The notes beneath the pieces were generated by a model. It was not told the DNA's origin and did not search any database. It saw only the letters and a list, made by a program, of their open reading frames with translations. This document shows, one piece after another, positions 1-8,406 of a stretch of DNA of 64,000 bases (the stretch's first letter is position 1; each line of letters starts with the position of its first letter). This DNA comes from Actinomadura rudentiformis. Lineage in GTDB: Bacteria; Actinomycetota; Actinomycetes; Streptosporangiales; Streptosporangiaceae. The position numbers and the translations under genes are program-made. The stretch is taken from the NCBI RefSeq assembly GCF_008923185.1, contig NZ_WBMT01000037.1, positions 17,933 to 81,932 on the forward strand, read 5' to 3'.

Positions 1-2
1 GC

Positions 3-239
3 GAGTACGAGCGCATCCTGGCGGGCGACTACCCGCGCCGTGATGACGACGGCAGCGCCTCGGTCACCGACGAGATCCGGAACGCGGCCAAGTCCTACCG
101 GGAGTCGTGGGAGCAGACGGCCGACCCGTTCATCGGCAAGGTCCGCGACGTCGCCGACGCCGCCGCCTCGGCCGCCGGCGGGCTCTTCGACCGCTTCGGC
201 AACCGCCGGGACAACGGCCCCACGAACAGCTCCAACTAG
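3..239 (+). CDS. C-terminal 78 residues of an unidentified protein (5' end outside window)
   Basis: The open frame enters from the left edge and stops with TAG at 237-239. The visible tail starts EYERILAGDYPRRDDDG and continues with an amphipathic stretch (SYRESWEQTADPFIGKVRD) and an Ala/Gly-rich end. Codon use has the strong third-position GC of the neighbouring core genes, so it looks like a real gene. I do not recognise the family with certainty; the style resembles the tail of actinobacterial M48-type membrane metallopeptidases, but no catalytic motif lies in the window. It reads toward the minus-strand metallophosphoesterase, with a strong terminator between them. Confidence 0.55.
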   Translation, partial: EYERILAGDYPRRDDDGSASVTDEIRNAAKSYRESWEQTADPFIGKVRDVADAAASAAGGLFDRFGNRRDNGPTNSSN

Positions 240-245
240 AGCCGC

Positions 246-469
246 CGGCAAGCCGGACGGCCAGCAAGCCGAGCCGCCGGCAAGCCGGACGGCCGACAAG
301 CTGAGCCGCTAGCGAGCTGGGCGGCCGGCAAACCGAGTGGTCGGCCAACTGGCCACCGGCAAGCTGAGCCCGTCGGCAGGCCAAGCTGCCAGCAAGCTGA
401 GCTGCCGGCAAGCTGAGCCGTCGGCAAGCTGAGCGGTCGGCGAACTCGGCGGTCGGCAAGTCTGAGGGA
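246..469. repeat. 16-bp degenerate minisatellite, about 14 units
   Basis: About fourteen head-to-tail units of roughly 16 bp with consensus CGGCAAGCTGAGCCGY fill the space after the first gene. Two units are 15 or 17 bp. Because 16 is not a multiple of three, the ORFs running through it are unlikely to be coding. The tract ends at the terminator hairpin. Confidence 0.85.
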
Positions 470-497
470 TCAAGCGCGCAGCCCCGCGCTTGATCCC
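466..497. terminator. Bidirectional intrinsic terminator
   Basis: A perfect 13-bp stem (GGGATCAAGCGCG at 466-478, its complement at 485-497) closes a 6-nt loop and is followed on the plus strand by TTTGTTGTT. It sits between two convergent genes, so it probably ends both transcripts. Confidence 0.85.
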
Positions 498-543
498 TTT
501 GTTGTTCCACCTGGGCCAGCGGCCGCGCAGGGTGCGTCGCGGG

Positions 544-2313
544 TTAGAACGGGGCGGGGAGAAGGAGTTCGACGTTGCGGTCCTTGCGTTCGCCGCGGCG
601 GTCCTCCTCGCGGTCCTGCCAATCGTTCCCCGCGAGCTCGCGCGACAGGGAGGCCAGGCGGACCGGGTCGCCGATCTTTCCGCCGAACGACTCGGGGCCC
701 GCGGAGTCGAGCACCGTCGCGAAGATCGACAGGGTGCCGTCGCCGTTGTCGGCCAGCTCCACGATGCGGCTCTGCTGAGGGAAGTCGACGTGCGCCGCCG
801 TGTTGACCTCCCAGAAACCGCCGCTTCCGGAGGTCCGGGCGTGCGGGATGACCTCGTTGACGTGCGTGTGCCCGTTCACCCACAGCACCACGTTCGGATA
901 GCGCAGGAGCAGGGCCTTCACCTCGTCACCGAGCACCCGGCCGCCGCCGAGCGGGTTGGCCATCGAGTCGATCGTGTGGTGGCTGAAGAGCACGAACAGA
1001 CGGTCCTTGACGACCGGGCGCCGTACGACGTTGCCCTTGGCGTCGAAGTAACGGCTGCTGCCCGCCTGGAGCTGCGCCTCCAGCCAGGCGAACTGGTTCC
1101 GGTCGAGCGAGCCTTCCGCATAGCCGTTCGGGTTGACCGTGTCGAGCACCAGGCCGCGCACCAAGCCCTTGTCGAACGCGTAGTACGCCGTTCCATCACG
1201 CAGGTTGGCCTGGGTGAAGCCGTGGCCTCGCAGTGACGTGCTCGTCGTGAAGTGCTCCCGTACGACCTCGGCACGCGACAACATGCGCCGTTTACGGTCG
1301 GGGGTGACCTGGCGGAACAACCCGGTGCCGCCGCTGCCGCGCTGCGTGCTGAGCCGGACGAGCTCGCGGCCGTCGGCGGTACGGAGCATCCGCGCGAGCT
1401 GCTCGGCCTGGGCGTCGCTCGCCGGGGCGCCGATCTTGATGCCGCCGGTGGCGAGCCCGGACAGGAGCGGGTTGGGCGGCAGGTTGCCCTGCATGAGCCC
1501 GTCGTGGTTGCCGAACACCGCGAGCCACGGCGAGTTGAGCCCGGTCGCCTGGAACGGGCGGCGCGCCGCGTCCAGCAGGCCCCTTACACGCGGGAAGCCG
1601 TACTGGGCCAGGGCGACGTCGGGCTTGGCGCCGGGCGGTGGGCCGTCCGGGTGCCAGTAGCGGGTGTCGTACGCGGCCCAGTCCTGCACACCTTCGAAGC
1701 GCCGGAGGTCACCGGAGTCGGGGTGGATCCGCCCGCCGTCGAGCAGGTCGATGATCCAGCGGAGCTCGTTGTACTGCACGTTGTCGGCGGCGTCGCCGGT
1801 GTTGATGGTGAACGCGAGGCCGAGGCCGGTCGCCGGGCCCCGCCCGACGCGGTTGATCGCGCGGACCATCGCCTCGGCGACCTGGGTCGTGAGGATCTCC
1901 TGCGGCCGCCAGGCGCCCTCGACCGGGAGCACGCTCAGCGCGTCCTTGAAGCGGTCGAGGAACTCGACGCGCGCCGGAGACTGCGCGTCGATGATGTGAA
2001 CGTCGGTCAGATGCCCGAACGCGAGAAGGCCGCGGCGGCGGGCCGCGCGCGTGGGAGCCGCCGTTCCGCCCAGATCGCGGCGGAGCAGGTGCGGCTCGCC
2101 CGGTCCGGCGACGATCTTGCGGTAACCGCCGGCGCCGGGACGGCCGAGGAGCAGCGTGCGTTCGAGCGTGGTGCCCGCGACCGGACCGCGCAGCCGGGGG
2201 GCGGCGGTCGCGGCGGCGGGACGGGCTGGGAAGGCGGTCAAGCCTGCGGACGCGATCCCCGCGCCGAGGGCGGCGTTCTTCAGAACGCGGCGGCGGCTGA
2301 TCTCAGCTGTCAC
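544..2313 (-). CDS. Tat-exported calcineurin-like metallophosphoesterase (TIGR03767-like)
   Basis: 589 residues. The N-terminus carries a twin-arginine signal (SRRRVLKNAALGAG) followed by an Ala-rich hydrophobic stretch, so export by the Tat system is likely. Metallophosphoesterase motifs occur in order: GHLTDVHIID near residue 100, GNHD near 270, FSHHTID near 445 and GHTHVNE near 480. These ligate the two-metal centre that hydrolyses phosphoesters. Length and motif spacing recall the actinobacterial family TIGR03767. The substrate is unknown. The start is a GTG at 2313 with a weak ribosome binding site. It lies 126 bp beyond the end of proA on the same strand, enough for its own promoter. 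Confidence 0.82.
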   Translation of the reverse strand: MTAEISRRRVLKNAALGAGIASAGLTAFPARPAAATAAPRLRGPVAGTTLERTLLLGRPGAGGYRKIVAGPGEPHLLRRDLGGTAAPTRAARRRGLLAFGHLTDVHIIDAQSPARVEFLDRFKDALSVLPVEGAWRPQEILTTQVAEAMVRAINRVGRGPATGLGLAFTINTGDAADNVQYNELRWIIDLLDGGRIHPDSGDLRRFEGVQDWAAYDTRYWHPDGPPPGAKPDVALAQYGFPRVRGLLDAARRPFQATGLNSPWLAVFGNHDGLMQGNLPPNPLLSGLATGGIKIGAPASDAQAEQLARMLRTADGRELVRLSTQRGSGGTGLFRQVTPDRKRRMLSRAEVVREHFTTSTSLRGHGFTQANLRDGTAYYAFDKGLVRGLVLDTVNPNGYAEGSLDRNQFAWLEAQLQAGSSRYFDAKGNVVRRPVVKDRLFVLFSHHTIDSMANPLGGGRVLGDEVKALLLRYPNVVLWVNGHTHVNEVIPHARTSGSGGFWEVNTAAHVDFPQQSRIVELADNGDGTLSIFATVLDSAGPESFGGKIGDPVRLASLSRELAGNDWQDREEDRRGERKDRNVELLLPAPF

Positions 2314-2439
2314 AGCCGAGATCAGACCACACCGGTCGACGTGACATCAATAGCCAATTTGTCACACGATGAGTATCGCCAGGTCGCCGCCGCCATGGCC
2401 GGTATCGGCGCTCCCGCCGGTCGAGGCGCTCCGGGTGGT

Positions 2440-3789
2440 TCAGACTCCCTTGAGGTGGCCCTCCCCGACGACCACGTACTTGGTGGAGGTCAGTTCCGGA
2501 AGGCCCATCGGACCGCGGGCGTGCAGCTTCTGGGTGGAGATGCCGATCTCCGCGCCGAAGCCGAACTCCTCGCCGTCGGTGAAGCGCGTCGAGGCGTTCA
2601 CCATGACCGCGGCCGAGTCGACCAGCGCGACGAAGCGCTTGGCGGCGGGCTGGGACGTGGTGACGATGGCCTCGGTGTGCCCGGAGCCGTACGTGCGGAT
2701 GTGGGCCACGGCGTCTTCGAGGGTGTCGACCACGCGGGCGGCGATGTCGAGCGAGAGGTATTCGGCGTACCAGTCGTCCTCGGTGGCGGTGACGACGTCG
2801 TCGCCGTACGAGCGGACACGGTCGTCGCCGTGGACGGTGACGCCCTTGGCGCGGAGGGCCTCCAGCGCACGCGGGACGAAGACGTCCGCGATGTCGGTGT
2901 GCACGAGGAACGTCTCGGCGGCGTTGCAGACCGAGGGCCGCTGCGTCTTGGAGTTGACGAGGATGTCGACGGCGAGGTCCACATCGGCGTCGGCGTCCAC
3001 GTACACCGCGCAGTTGCCGACCCCGGTCTCGATCACCGGCACGGTCGACTCCTCGACCACCGAGTTGATCAGCGAGGCGCCGCCGCGCGGGATGAGCACG
3101 TCCACCAGGCCGCGGGCGCGCATGAGGTGCTTGACCGACTCCCGGCTGGTGCCCGGCACGAGCTGGATCGCGTCGGGCGGGACGTCCGTTGAGCGCTGTT
3201 GGGGTTCGGCGGGGTGGGATGAACGGAGCGCGTCCTGCATGATGCCGACGAGGGCGGTGTTGGAGTCGAACGCGGAGGACGAACCGCGGAGCATCGCCAC
3301 GTTCCCGCTCTTGAGGCAGAGGGCGGCGGCGTCGACCGTCACGTTGGGACGGCCTTCGTAGATGATGCCGACGACGCCGAGGGGCACCCGGATCTGGCGG
3401 AGCTCCAGACCGTTGGGCAGGACGTTCCCCCGTACGGTCTCCCCCACCGGGTCGGGCAGGGCCGCCACCTGTCGCACGGCGGCGGCGATCGACTCGATGC
3501 GCGCGACCGACAGGCTCAGCCGGTCGATCATGTACTCGGACGTGCCGGCCTCGCGTGCCCGCGCCACGTCGCCCTCGTTCGCCTTGACGATCTCGTCGGC
3601 GCGGGCGACGAGCGCGTCGGCGATCGTGTGCAGGGCCGCGTCCTTGGTGGCGCGCGGCAGCGGCGCCAGCACGGCGGCGGCCTCCTTGGCCCTGTTGGCC
3701 ACGCGCAGGAAGGCGGCGCGCTCCTCCTCAGCCTGAGCGTTCGGCTCAGTCCGAGGGGTCGACTCCGCCTGAGCGTTCGACTCACTCAT
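2440..3789 (-). CDS. proA: Glutamate-5-semialdehyde dehydrogenase (gamma-glutamyl phosphate reductase)
   Basis: 449 residues from ATG 3789 (GGGAG six bases upstream; an in-frame GTG lies one codon earlier). It reduces gamma-glutamyl phosphate to glutamate-5-semialdehyde with NADPH, the second step of proline synthesis. Family signatures include LPDPVGETVRGNVLPNGLEL, the IYEGRPNVTVDAAALCLKSG stretch and the catalytic cysteine in SVCNAAETFLVH. Two oddities: a roughly 25-residue extension at the N-terminus with the repeated word NAQAE, and a hydrophilic insertion (SSHPAEPQQRSTDVPP) where most homologues have a short loop. It follows proB by 21 bp, so the two are probably co-transcribed. Confidence 0.95.
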   Translation of the reverse strand: MSESNAQAESTPRTEPNAQAEEERAAFLRVANRAKEAAAVLAPLPRATKDAALHTIADALVARADEIVKANEGDVARAREAGTSEYMIDRLSLSVARIESIAAAVRQVAALPDPVGETVRGNVLPNGLELRQIRVPLGVVGIIYEGRPNVTVDAAALCLKSGNVAMLRGSSSAFDSNTALVGIMQDALRSSHPAEPQQRSTDVPPDAIQLVPGTSRESVKHLMRARGLVDVLIPRGGASLINSVVEESTVPVIETGVGNCAVYVDADADVDLAVDILVNSKTQRPSVCNAAETFLVHTDIADVFVPRALEALRAKGVTVHGDDRVRSYGDDVVTATEDDWYAEYLSLDIAARVVDTLEDAVAHIRTYGSGHTEAIVTTSQPAAKRFVALVDSAAVMVNASTRFTDGEEFGFGAEIGISTQKLHARGPMGLPELTSTKYVVVGEGHLKGV

Positions 3790-3810
3790 CACCGGCTCCC
3801 ATCCAGGCCG

Positions 3811-4935
3811 TCAGGCCCGTGCCTCTTCGTCGGTTGTCAGGACGACGAGGTCATCACGGTGGATGATCTCGCGTTCGTATTCGGGGCCCAGTTCGCGGGC
3901 CAGCCAGCGGGTGGAGCGGCCCATCAGGTCCGGGATCTCCCCCGCGTCATAGTTCACCAGGCCGCGGGCGACCACGCGGCCGTCCGTTCCGCAGAGGTCC
4001 ACGGGGTCGCCGGCGGCGAAGTCGCCCTCCACACCGGTGACCCCGGCGGGAAGGAGAGACTTGCGGCGCTGCACGATGGCCTCCACCGCGCCCGGGTCCA
4101 GCACGATACGCCCCTGGCCGGTGGTGGCGTGGGCCAGCCACAGGTGCCGGGTCGACCGGTGCCGCGTGTCCGGGTGGAAGTACGTGCCCACGGGCTCGCC
4201 GGCGATCGCGGCGGCAGCGGACGCGGCGTTCGTCAGGACGACCGGGATGCCCGCGATGCGAGCCGCCTCGACCTTGGTGACCATGCCGCCGGTGCCGACC
4301 CGGCCGGAGCCGCCCAGCTGGATGCCGCCCAGGTCAGCGGATGTGCGGACCTCGTCGATGCGGCGCGCACCGGGCTGGCGCGGGTCGCCGGTGTAGAGCG
4401 CGTCCACGTCCGAGAGAAGGATCAGGGCGTCGGCCCGGGTGAGGTGCGCGACGAGAGCTGCGAGCCGGTCGTTGTCGCCGAACCGGATCTCGTCGGTCGC
4501 GACCGCGTCGTTCTCGTTCACGATCGGCAGGACACCGAGGTTGAGCAGCTGCGCCATGCAGCGCTGCGCGTTGCGGTGGTGAACGCGGCGGATCATGTCG
4601 TCGGCGGTGAGCAGTACCTGCGCGACGCCCACCCCGTACCGCGCGAACGACGAGGTGTAGCGCGCCACCAGCAGGCCCTGGCCCACGCTCGCCGCAGCCT
4701 GCTGGGTCGCCAGGTCCGGTGGCCGCCGGGTCAGCCCGAGCGGCCCGAGCCCGGCGGCGATCGCGCCGGACGACACGAAGATGATCTCGGTGCCGGTGGC
4801 GCGCCGCGCGGCCAGCACGTCCACCAGCGCGTCGATGCGGTCGGCGTCGATCCTGCCCTGCGGGGTGGTGAGCGACGAGGAGCCCGCCTTCACCACGATG
4901 CGCCGGGCGGTGGCGATCGACTTTCGCGCGTTCAT
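3811..4935 (-). CDS. proB: Glutamate 5-kinase
   Basis: 374 residues. It phosphorylates glutamate at the gamma-carboxyl, the first and normally proline-inhibited step of proline synthesis. The amino-acid-kinase domain shows VVKAGSSSLT near the start, FVSSGAIAAG, the NENDAV motif and SDVDALYTGDP. A C-terminal PUA domain begins near residue 280 (RIVLDPGAVEAIV...). Full length for the long ProB form. The start ATG 4935 is preceded by GGGAGAGC. It lies between obg and proA on the same strand, the standard actinobacterial order. Confidence 0.95.
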   Translation of the reverse strand: MNARKSIATARRIVVKAGSSSLTTPQGRIDADRIDALVDVLAARRATGTEIIFVSSGAIAAGLGPLGLTRRPPDLATQQAAASVGQGLLVARYTSSFARYGVGVAQVLLTADDMIRRVHHRNAQRCMAQLLNLGVLPIVNENDAVATDEIRFGDNDRLAALVAHLTRADALILLSDVDALYTGDPRQPGARRIDEVRTSADLGGIQLGGSGRVGTGGMVTKVEAARIAGIPVVLTNAASAAAAIAGEPVGTYFHPDTRHRSTRHLWLAHATTGQGRIVLDPGAVEAIVQRRKSLLPAGVTGVEGDFAAGDPVDLCGTDGRVVARGLVNYDAGEIPDLMGRSTRWLARELGPEYEREIIHRDDLVVLTTDEEARA

Positions 4936-5042
4936 GCTCTCCCTCGGGGTGCGGAGGCACCGGAATCCCGGTGCCCGCCGGTCAGCCGGTCGGCCGTTGG
5001 CCCGGCGCGGGAAGCCGGGTGCCCGCCGGTCGGCCCATCTGC

Positions 5043-6437
5043 CTATCGGAACCCGTCCAGACGGCGGTCGGTGCCGCGCGGGCCGGGCGCGGTCTCGCCC
5101 GCGACGATCTCCGGCTCCCAGTCGAAGACGATCGACTCGTCGTTGGTGCCGATGAGAACGGTGGCGCCGGGCTCCGCGCCCGCGTTCGCCAGCGCCTCCT
5201 CGACACCGAGCCTGGCCAGCCGGTCGGCGAGGTAGCCCACGGCCTCCTCGTTGTTGAAGTCGGTCTGCCGCAGCCAGCGGACCGGCTTGGCACCGGTGAT
5301 CAGGTACGTGTTGTCGCCCACGCTCTTGATCTCGAAGTCCACGCCGCCGATCTCCTTGGGCCGGATGACCAGGCGTGTGGGCTCGGGCGCGGGCAGCGAG
5401 GCCCGATAGTCCGCGACCATCTCGGCCATGGCGAACGACAGCTCGCGCAGGCCCTCGTGGGCGGCGGCCGAGACCTCGAAGACCCGCAGGCCGCGCTTCT
5501 CGAACTCGGGCCGCACCATCTCGGCGAGCTCCCGCGCGTCCGGCACGTCGATCTTGTTGAGCACCACGATGCGCGGCCGGTCCGACAGGGGCCGGTCGCC
5601 CAGCACCCGGTCGTACGCCTGCAGCTCCTGTTCGATGACCTCGAAGTCGCTGATCGGGTCACGGCCCGGCTCCAGCGTCGCGCAGTCGAGGACGTGGGCG
5701 AGCGTGGACGAGCGTTCGATGTGCCGCAGGAACTCCAGCCCCAGGCCCTTGCCCTCGCTGGCGCCCTCGATCAGCCCCGGCACGTCCGCGACCGTGAACG
5801 TGGTGTCGCCCGCGCTGACGACGCCCAGATTAGGGATCAAGGTCGTGAACGGATAGTCGGCGATCTTGGGCTTGGCCGCCGACAACGCCGCGATCAGCGA
5901 CGACTTGCCCGCACTCGGAAAACCGACCAGCGCCACGTCCGCGACGCTCTTGAGCTCCAGCACGACGTCGGCCTCGTCACCGGGCTCGCCCAGCAACGCG
6001 AAACCGGGCGCCTTGCGCTTGGCCGAGGCGAGCGCCGCGTTCCCCAGGCCACCCGCGCCGCCCTTGGCGATCACGAACCGGGTGCCCTCGCCCACCAGGT
6101 CGGCGAGGATCTCGCCGTCCGGCGCTTTCACCACGGTCCCGTCAGGCACCGGCAGAACGACATCGTCGCCGTTGGCTCCCGTGCGATGGCTGCCCTGCCC
6201 AGGTTTGCCGTTGCCCGCCTTCCGATGGGGCCGCCGGTGATACTCCAGCAGGCTCGCCGCGTTGGAGTCCACGACCAGCGTCACGTCGCCCCCGCGGCCC
6301 CCGTTGGCCCCGTCGGGCCCGCCCAGCGGCTTGAACTTCTCCCGGTGGATCGAGGCGCAGCCATTGCCTCCGTTGCCCGCGGCGACATGCAGCACCACCC
6401 GGTCCACGAACTGGGCACCCTGTGCTCCTGCTGCCAC
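5043..6437 (-). CDS. obg: Obg family GTPase, ribosome assembly and stress
   Basis: 464 residues. Glycine-rich Obg fold first (FVDRVVLHVAAGNGG...), then the G domain with GFPSAGKSSL (P-loop), DVPGLIEGASEG (G3) and NKID (G4), and a C-terminal OCT domain ending before a short charged tail. Obg binds the large ribosomal subunit and links growth to (p)ppGpp. I place the start at GTG 6437 because GGGAGGAAACC precedes it and the protein then begins a few residues before the conserved FVDRV; a TTG 13 codons upstream is the other option. It follows rpmA and the rpmA terminator, and proB lies 107 bp downstream. Confidence 0.95.
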   Translation of the reverse strand: MAAGAQGAQFVDRVVLHVAAGNGGNGCASIHREKFKPLGGPDGANGGRGGDVTLVVDSNAASLLEYHRRPHRKAGNGKPGQGSHRTGANGDDVVLPVPDGTVVKAPDGEILADLVGEGTRFVIAKGGAGGLGNAALASAKRKAPGFALLGEPGDEADVVLELKSVADVALVGFPSAGKSSLIAALSAAKPKIADYPFTTLIPNLGVVSAGDTTFTVADVPGLIEGASEGKGLGLEFLRHIERSSTLAHVLDCATLEPGRDPISDFEVIEQELQAYDRVLGDRPLSDRPRIVVLNKIDVPDARELAEMVRPEFEKRGLRVFEVSAAAHEGLRELSFAMAEMVADYRASLPAPEPTRLVIRPKEIGGVDFEIKSVGDNTYLITGAKPVRWLRQTDFNNEEAVGYLADRLARLGVEEALANAGAEPGATVLIGTNDESIVFDWEPEIVAGETAPGPRGTDRRLDGFR

Positions 6438-6480
6438 GGTTTCCTCCCAAACGCCCCGTTCCGGGGCCTCAACCAAAACA

Positions 6481-6511
6481 AAAGGGGCGGACCCATCCGG
6501 TCCGCCCCTTT
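6481..6511 (-). terminator. Rho-independent terminator after rpmA
   Basis: A 13-bp perfect stem (AAAGGGGCGGACC with complement at 6499-6511) and 5-nt loop. In the minus direction it is followed by TGTTTTGG. It lies between the rpmA stop and the obg start, so it would end or attenuate the ribosomal-protein transcript before obg. Confidence 0.8.
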
Positions 6512-6533
6512 GTCAACGTCTCTGAACGGCGGA

Positions 6534-6791
6534 CTACTCCGCCGGCGGGACGATGCTCACCGCGTTACGGCCACGGTAACGGCCGAACTCGACCTTGCCC
6601 GCGACCAGCGCGAACAGCGTGTCGTCGCCACCGCGGCCCACGTTGAGGCCGGGGTGGAAGTGCGTGCCCCGCTGGCGAACGATGATCTCGCCGGCGTTGA
6701 CGGCCTGGCCGCCGAACCGCTTGACACCAAGGCGCTTGGCATTGGAGTCGCGACCGTTACGGCTGGACGATGCACCCTTCTTGTGTGCCAT
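6534..6791 (-). CDS. rpmA: 50S ribosomal protein L27
   Basis: 85 residues, full length. Begins MAHKKGASSSRNGRDSNAKR, the typical L27 start, followed by GVKRFGGQAVNAGEIIVRQR. L27 reaches toward the peptidyl-transferase centre. ATG 6791 has a strong GGAGG upstream. It lies 14 bp after rplU, forming the classical rplU-rpmA pair. There is no cleavable Firmicutes-type N-terminal extension. Confidence 0.98.
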   Translation of the reverse strand: MAHKKGASSSRNGRDSNAKRLGVKRFGGQAVNAGEIIVRQRGTHFHPGLNVGRGGDDTLFALVAGKVEFGRYRGRNAVSIVPPAE

Positions 6792-6805
6792 CTCCTACGC
6801 CTCCT

Positions 6806-7120
6806 TTACTTCGCAGCCTTGATACCGGTGATCTTGACCTCGGTGTACGGCTGACGGTGACCCATCCGCCGCTTGTACCCGGTCTTGTTCCGGTAGTGCA
6901 TGATGTTGATCTTCGGGCCCTTGACCGCGCCGAGGATCTCGGCGGTCACCTCGACCTTGGCCAGGTCGCCGGGAGAGCTCACGACCTTGTCGCCGTCGAC
7001 GAACAGCACGGCCGGGAAAACGACCGTGGAGCCGACCTCACCGGCCAGCTTGTCGACGGTGAGCACGTCGTCGACGGCCACCTTTTCCTGCCTGCCGCCT
7101 GCGCGGACAATCGCGTACAC
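6806..7120 (-). CDS. rplU: 50S ribosomal protein L21
   Basis: 104 residues from GTG 7120. The start is set by homology (native L21 begins YAIVRAGGRQEKV) and by GAAGG about eight bases upstream; a much longer open frame exists upstream but is not L21-like. Conserved features are GGRQEKVAVDDVLTVDKL, INIMHYRNKTGYKRRMGHRQ and the terminal VKITGI. It is the first gene of the rplU-rpmA unit. Confidence 0.97.
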   Translation of the reverse strand: MYAIVRAGGRQEKVAVDDVLTVDKLAGEVGSTVVFPAVLFVDGDKVVSSPGDLAKVEVTAEILGAVKGPKINIMHYRNKTGYKRRMGHRQPYTEVKITGIKAAK

Positions 7121-7688
7121 CGCGAAACCCTTCGTCTGCGCGCGCTTCCGGTCTGACCCGGTCCCGCGCGTGGTCTTCCAGCCCCCGGATGAGGGCCTAC
7201 CCCCGGCCGGCGCCAAGAGCGGCACGCCAAAGGAGGCTCCTCCGGCGCTCTCTGCTTTGATCCCGCCACAGCGGGAGATGCTCACCGAGTCATGCCCGCC
7301 GGGGCCTCGGTGGCAAGTCAAACGGCGCGCTCACACGCGCCGAAGCCCAAGAATACCGGATCCCCAAGCCACAAAGCCAACCAAGCCAGAGAGCACCCCT
7401 CAAGAGCGACCCCAAGGGCACGGCCCTCGCTCCGCGAGGCCCACTCCACCGCCCCAGGCCCCAAGAGCATGGCCCTCGCTCCGCTCGAACAGCCTTATCG
7501 GGCCTCCCGCCCCGAGCCCCGAGCTGGGGGCAAGTCCCCAGACCCCCACCCCTTCAGTGGCCCAACCCCTCCGCAAGGCCAGTCCGCAAGGCCAGCGAGG
7601 CTCGTACAACTTCGTGGACAGCACGGAGACCCGAAACGCAGCAGAGCCCCAGCACACGGCCAAGGCTCCACGAACTTTGCTACTTAGA
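7121..7688. other. Gene-free stretch: rplU leader region and partial dispersed repeats
   Basis: About 570 bp without a convincing gene. The part next to rplU (to about 7330) is probably its promoter and leader; TTGACT on the minus strand at 7318-7323 is a possible -35 box but I see no good -10. The remainder contains two partial copies of a GCCCTCGCT-containing dispersed repeat (near 7425 and 7470), related to the repeats at 49026 and 52981, and GGGGCAAGTCCCC-type short palindromes. ORFs here are shadows in repeat sequence. Confidence 0.5.
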
Positions 7689-7877
7689 TCAGACGCTCAG
7701 TTCGCCCCGCTTCACGCGGGCGATGAGATCAGCGAAGGTGTCAGCGGGGAGGCTGAGGTGTCCTGCCTCAGGAGCCTTGCTGTCCCGCACTACAACGGCT
7801 GAGGCAAGACGGGCCAACTCGACACAGTCTGTGCCCTGGGTTGTGCCGCTGTGGCTGGATTTGCGCCACTTCGTCAT
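7689..7877 (-). CDS. DUF397 domain protein
   Basis: 62 residues: starts MTKWRKSSHSGTTQGTDCVE and contains VVVRDSKAPEAGHLSLP, both hallmarks of DUF397. Such proteins are encoded just after XRE-DUF5753 regulators in actinomycetes and probably act with them; the prototype pair is BldB/WhiJ-like. Its ATG overlaps the TGA of an XRE-type C-terminus (ATGA), so the ancestral operon arrangement is still visible although the regulator itself is broken. Full length and apparently intact. Confidence 0.85.
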   Translation of the reverse strand: MTKWRKSSHSGTTQGTDCVELARLASAVVVRDSKAPEAGHLSLPADTFADLIARVKRGELSV

Positions 7878-7972
7878 TCGTAGATCTCCAACTTGCTAGC
7901 GATGATGCGCTGCGAGGAGGCGACGGGCTCGGCCAGCGCCCCGATGCGGTCGTACCTTTTCCCGTACTTGCG
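7874..7972 (-). pseudogene. C-terminal remnant of an XRE-DUF5753 regulator
   Basis: The minus-strand frame ending with the TGA at 7874-7876 reads YDRIGALAEPVASSQRII and then ASKLEIYE, which fits the usual end of DUF5753 regulators (a YDRI/FDRL-type motif, then an S-x-x-L/I-I helix). It overlaps the DUF397 start by ATGA. Recognisable sequence stops near 7972, where the next piece of the same family is found on the opposite strand. Confidence 0.65.
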
Positions 7973-8067
7973 CGGAGGCCCTCGTCGTGCCTGGGCTCCT
8001 CCAGACCCCCGACTATGCGGGGGCGCTCCTTACGGCTGGCAGGGCCGACGATGTGGAGGCCGCTATG
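7972..8067 (+). pseudogene. Inverted middle fragment of an XRE-DUF5753 regulator
   Basis: The plus-strand frame reads AEALVVPGLLQTPDYAGALL followed by TAGRADDVEAA. VPGLLQTPDYA is the signature motif of DUF5753. No HTH domain precedes it and no start is evident, so this is a fragment. It is in the opposite orientation to the C-terminal fragment and to DUF397, implying an inversion with loss of the HTH region. Confidence 0.7.
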
Positions 8068-8169
8068 TCTAGCGGAGACGCGACAAGTGTCTCCGGAAAG
8101 CGGATGCCCGTCAGGAGATGTCAAGAAGTCGCAGTAGATGGGCGGTGGGTGGGCGGAATGAGGCGCGAC

Positions 8170-8406
8170 ATGCGACACAACAGCGGCAATTCTCTTCAAA
8201 CTCCGCAAGAGCGGGCAGAAGCCCTACGACAGAAGCACCGTGGCCGGTGGATGGTCCTCTGGTCGGTGTATGAGACGCGCTTCATCGCTTATCCAGTGTG
8301 GATAGGCGGCGGTCATATGCTCCGGGCAAGGACCGAGGCGGAGTTGGAGCGGCAGATGTCCGAGATCGAGCAAGCGTCGCTGCCGGTTCAGCCGGATCAA
8401 CCGTGA
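8170..8406 (+). CDS. Small conserved-type hypothetical protein
   Basis: 78 residues from ATG 8170 (GAGG six bases upstream); an in-frame ATG at 8158 is possible. Central part RGRWMVLWSVYETRFIAYPV, then a helix TEAELERQMSEIEQ. I do not recognise a named family, but short Trp-rich proteins of this shape are common beside XRE/DUF397 genes in actinomycetes. The same frame runs upstream into the XRE fragment without a stop, so readthrough from it cannot be excluded. Its TGA overlaps the next start (GTGA). Confidence 0.55.
   Translation: MRHNSGNSLQTPQERAEALRQKHRGRWMVLWSVYETRFIAYPVWIGGGHMLRARTEAELERQMSEIEQASLPVQPDQP

Noticed and set aside
246..469. Possible CRISPR array
   Set aside because: Units are contiguous and 16 bp long with no unique spacers and no cas genes nearby.
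1252..3192. 646-residue plus-strand ORF across the metallophosphoesterase and proA
   Set aside because: It is antisense to two clear genes and its composition (Gly/Arg/Ala/Val runs) is the usual shadow of high-GC3 coding DNA.
7130..7330. Ribosomal-protein leader riboregulator for rplU
   Set aside because: The region is plausible as a leader but I could not identify a conserved secondary structure by eye.
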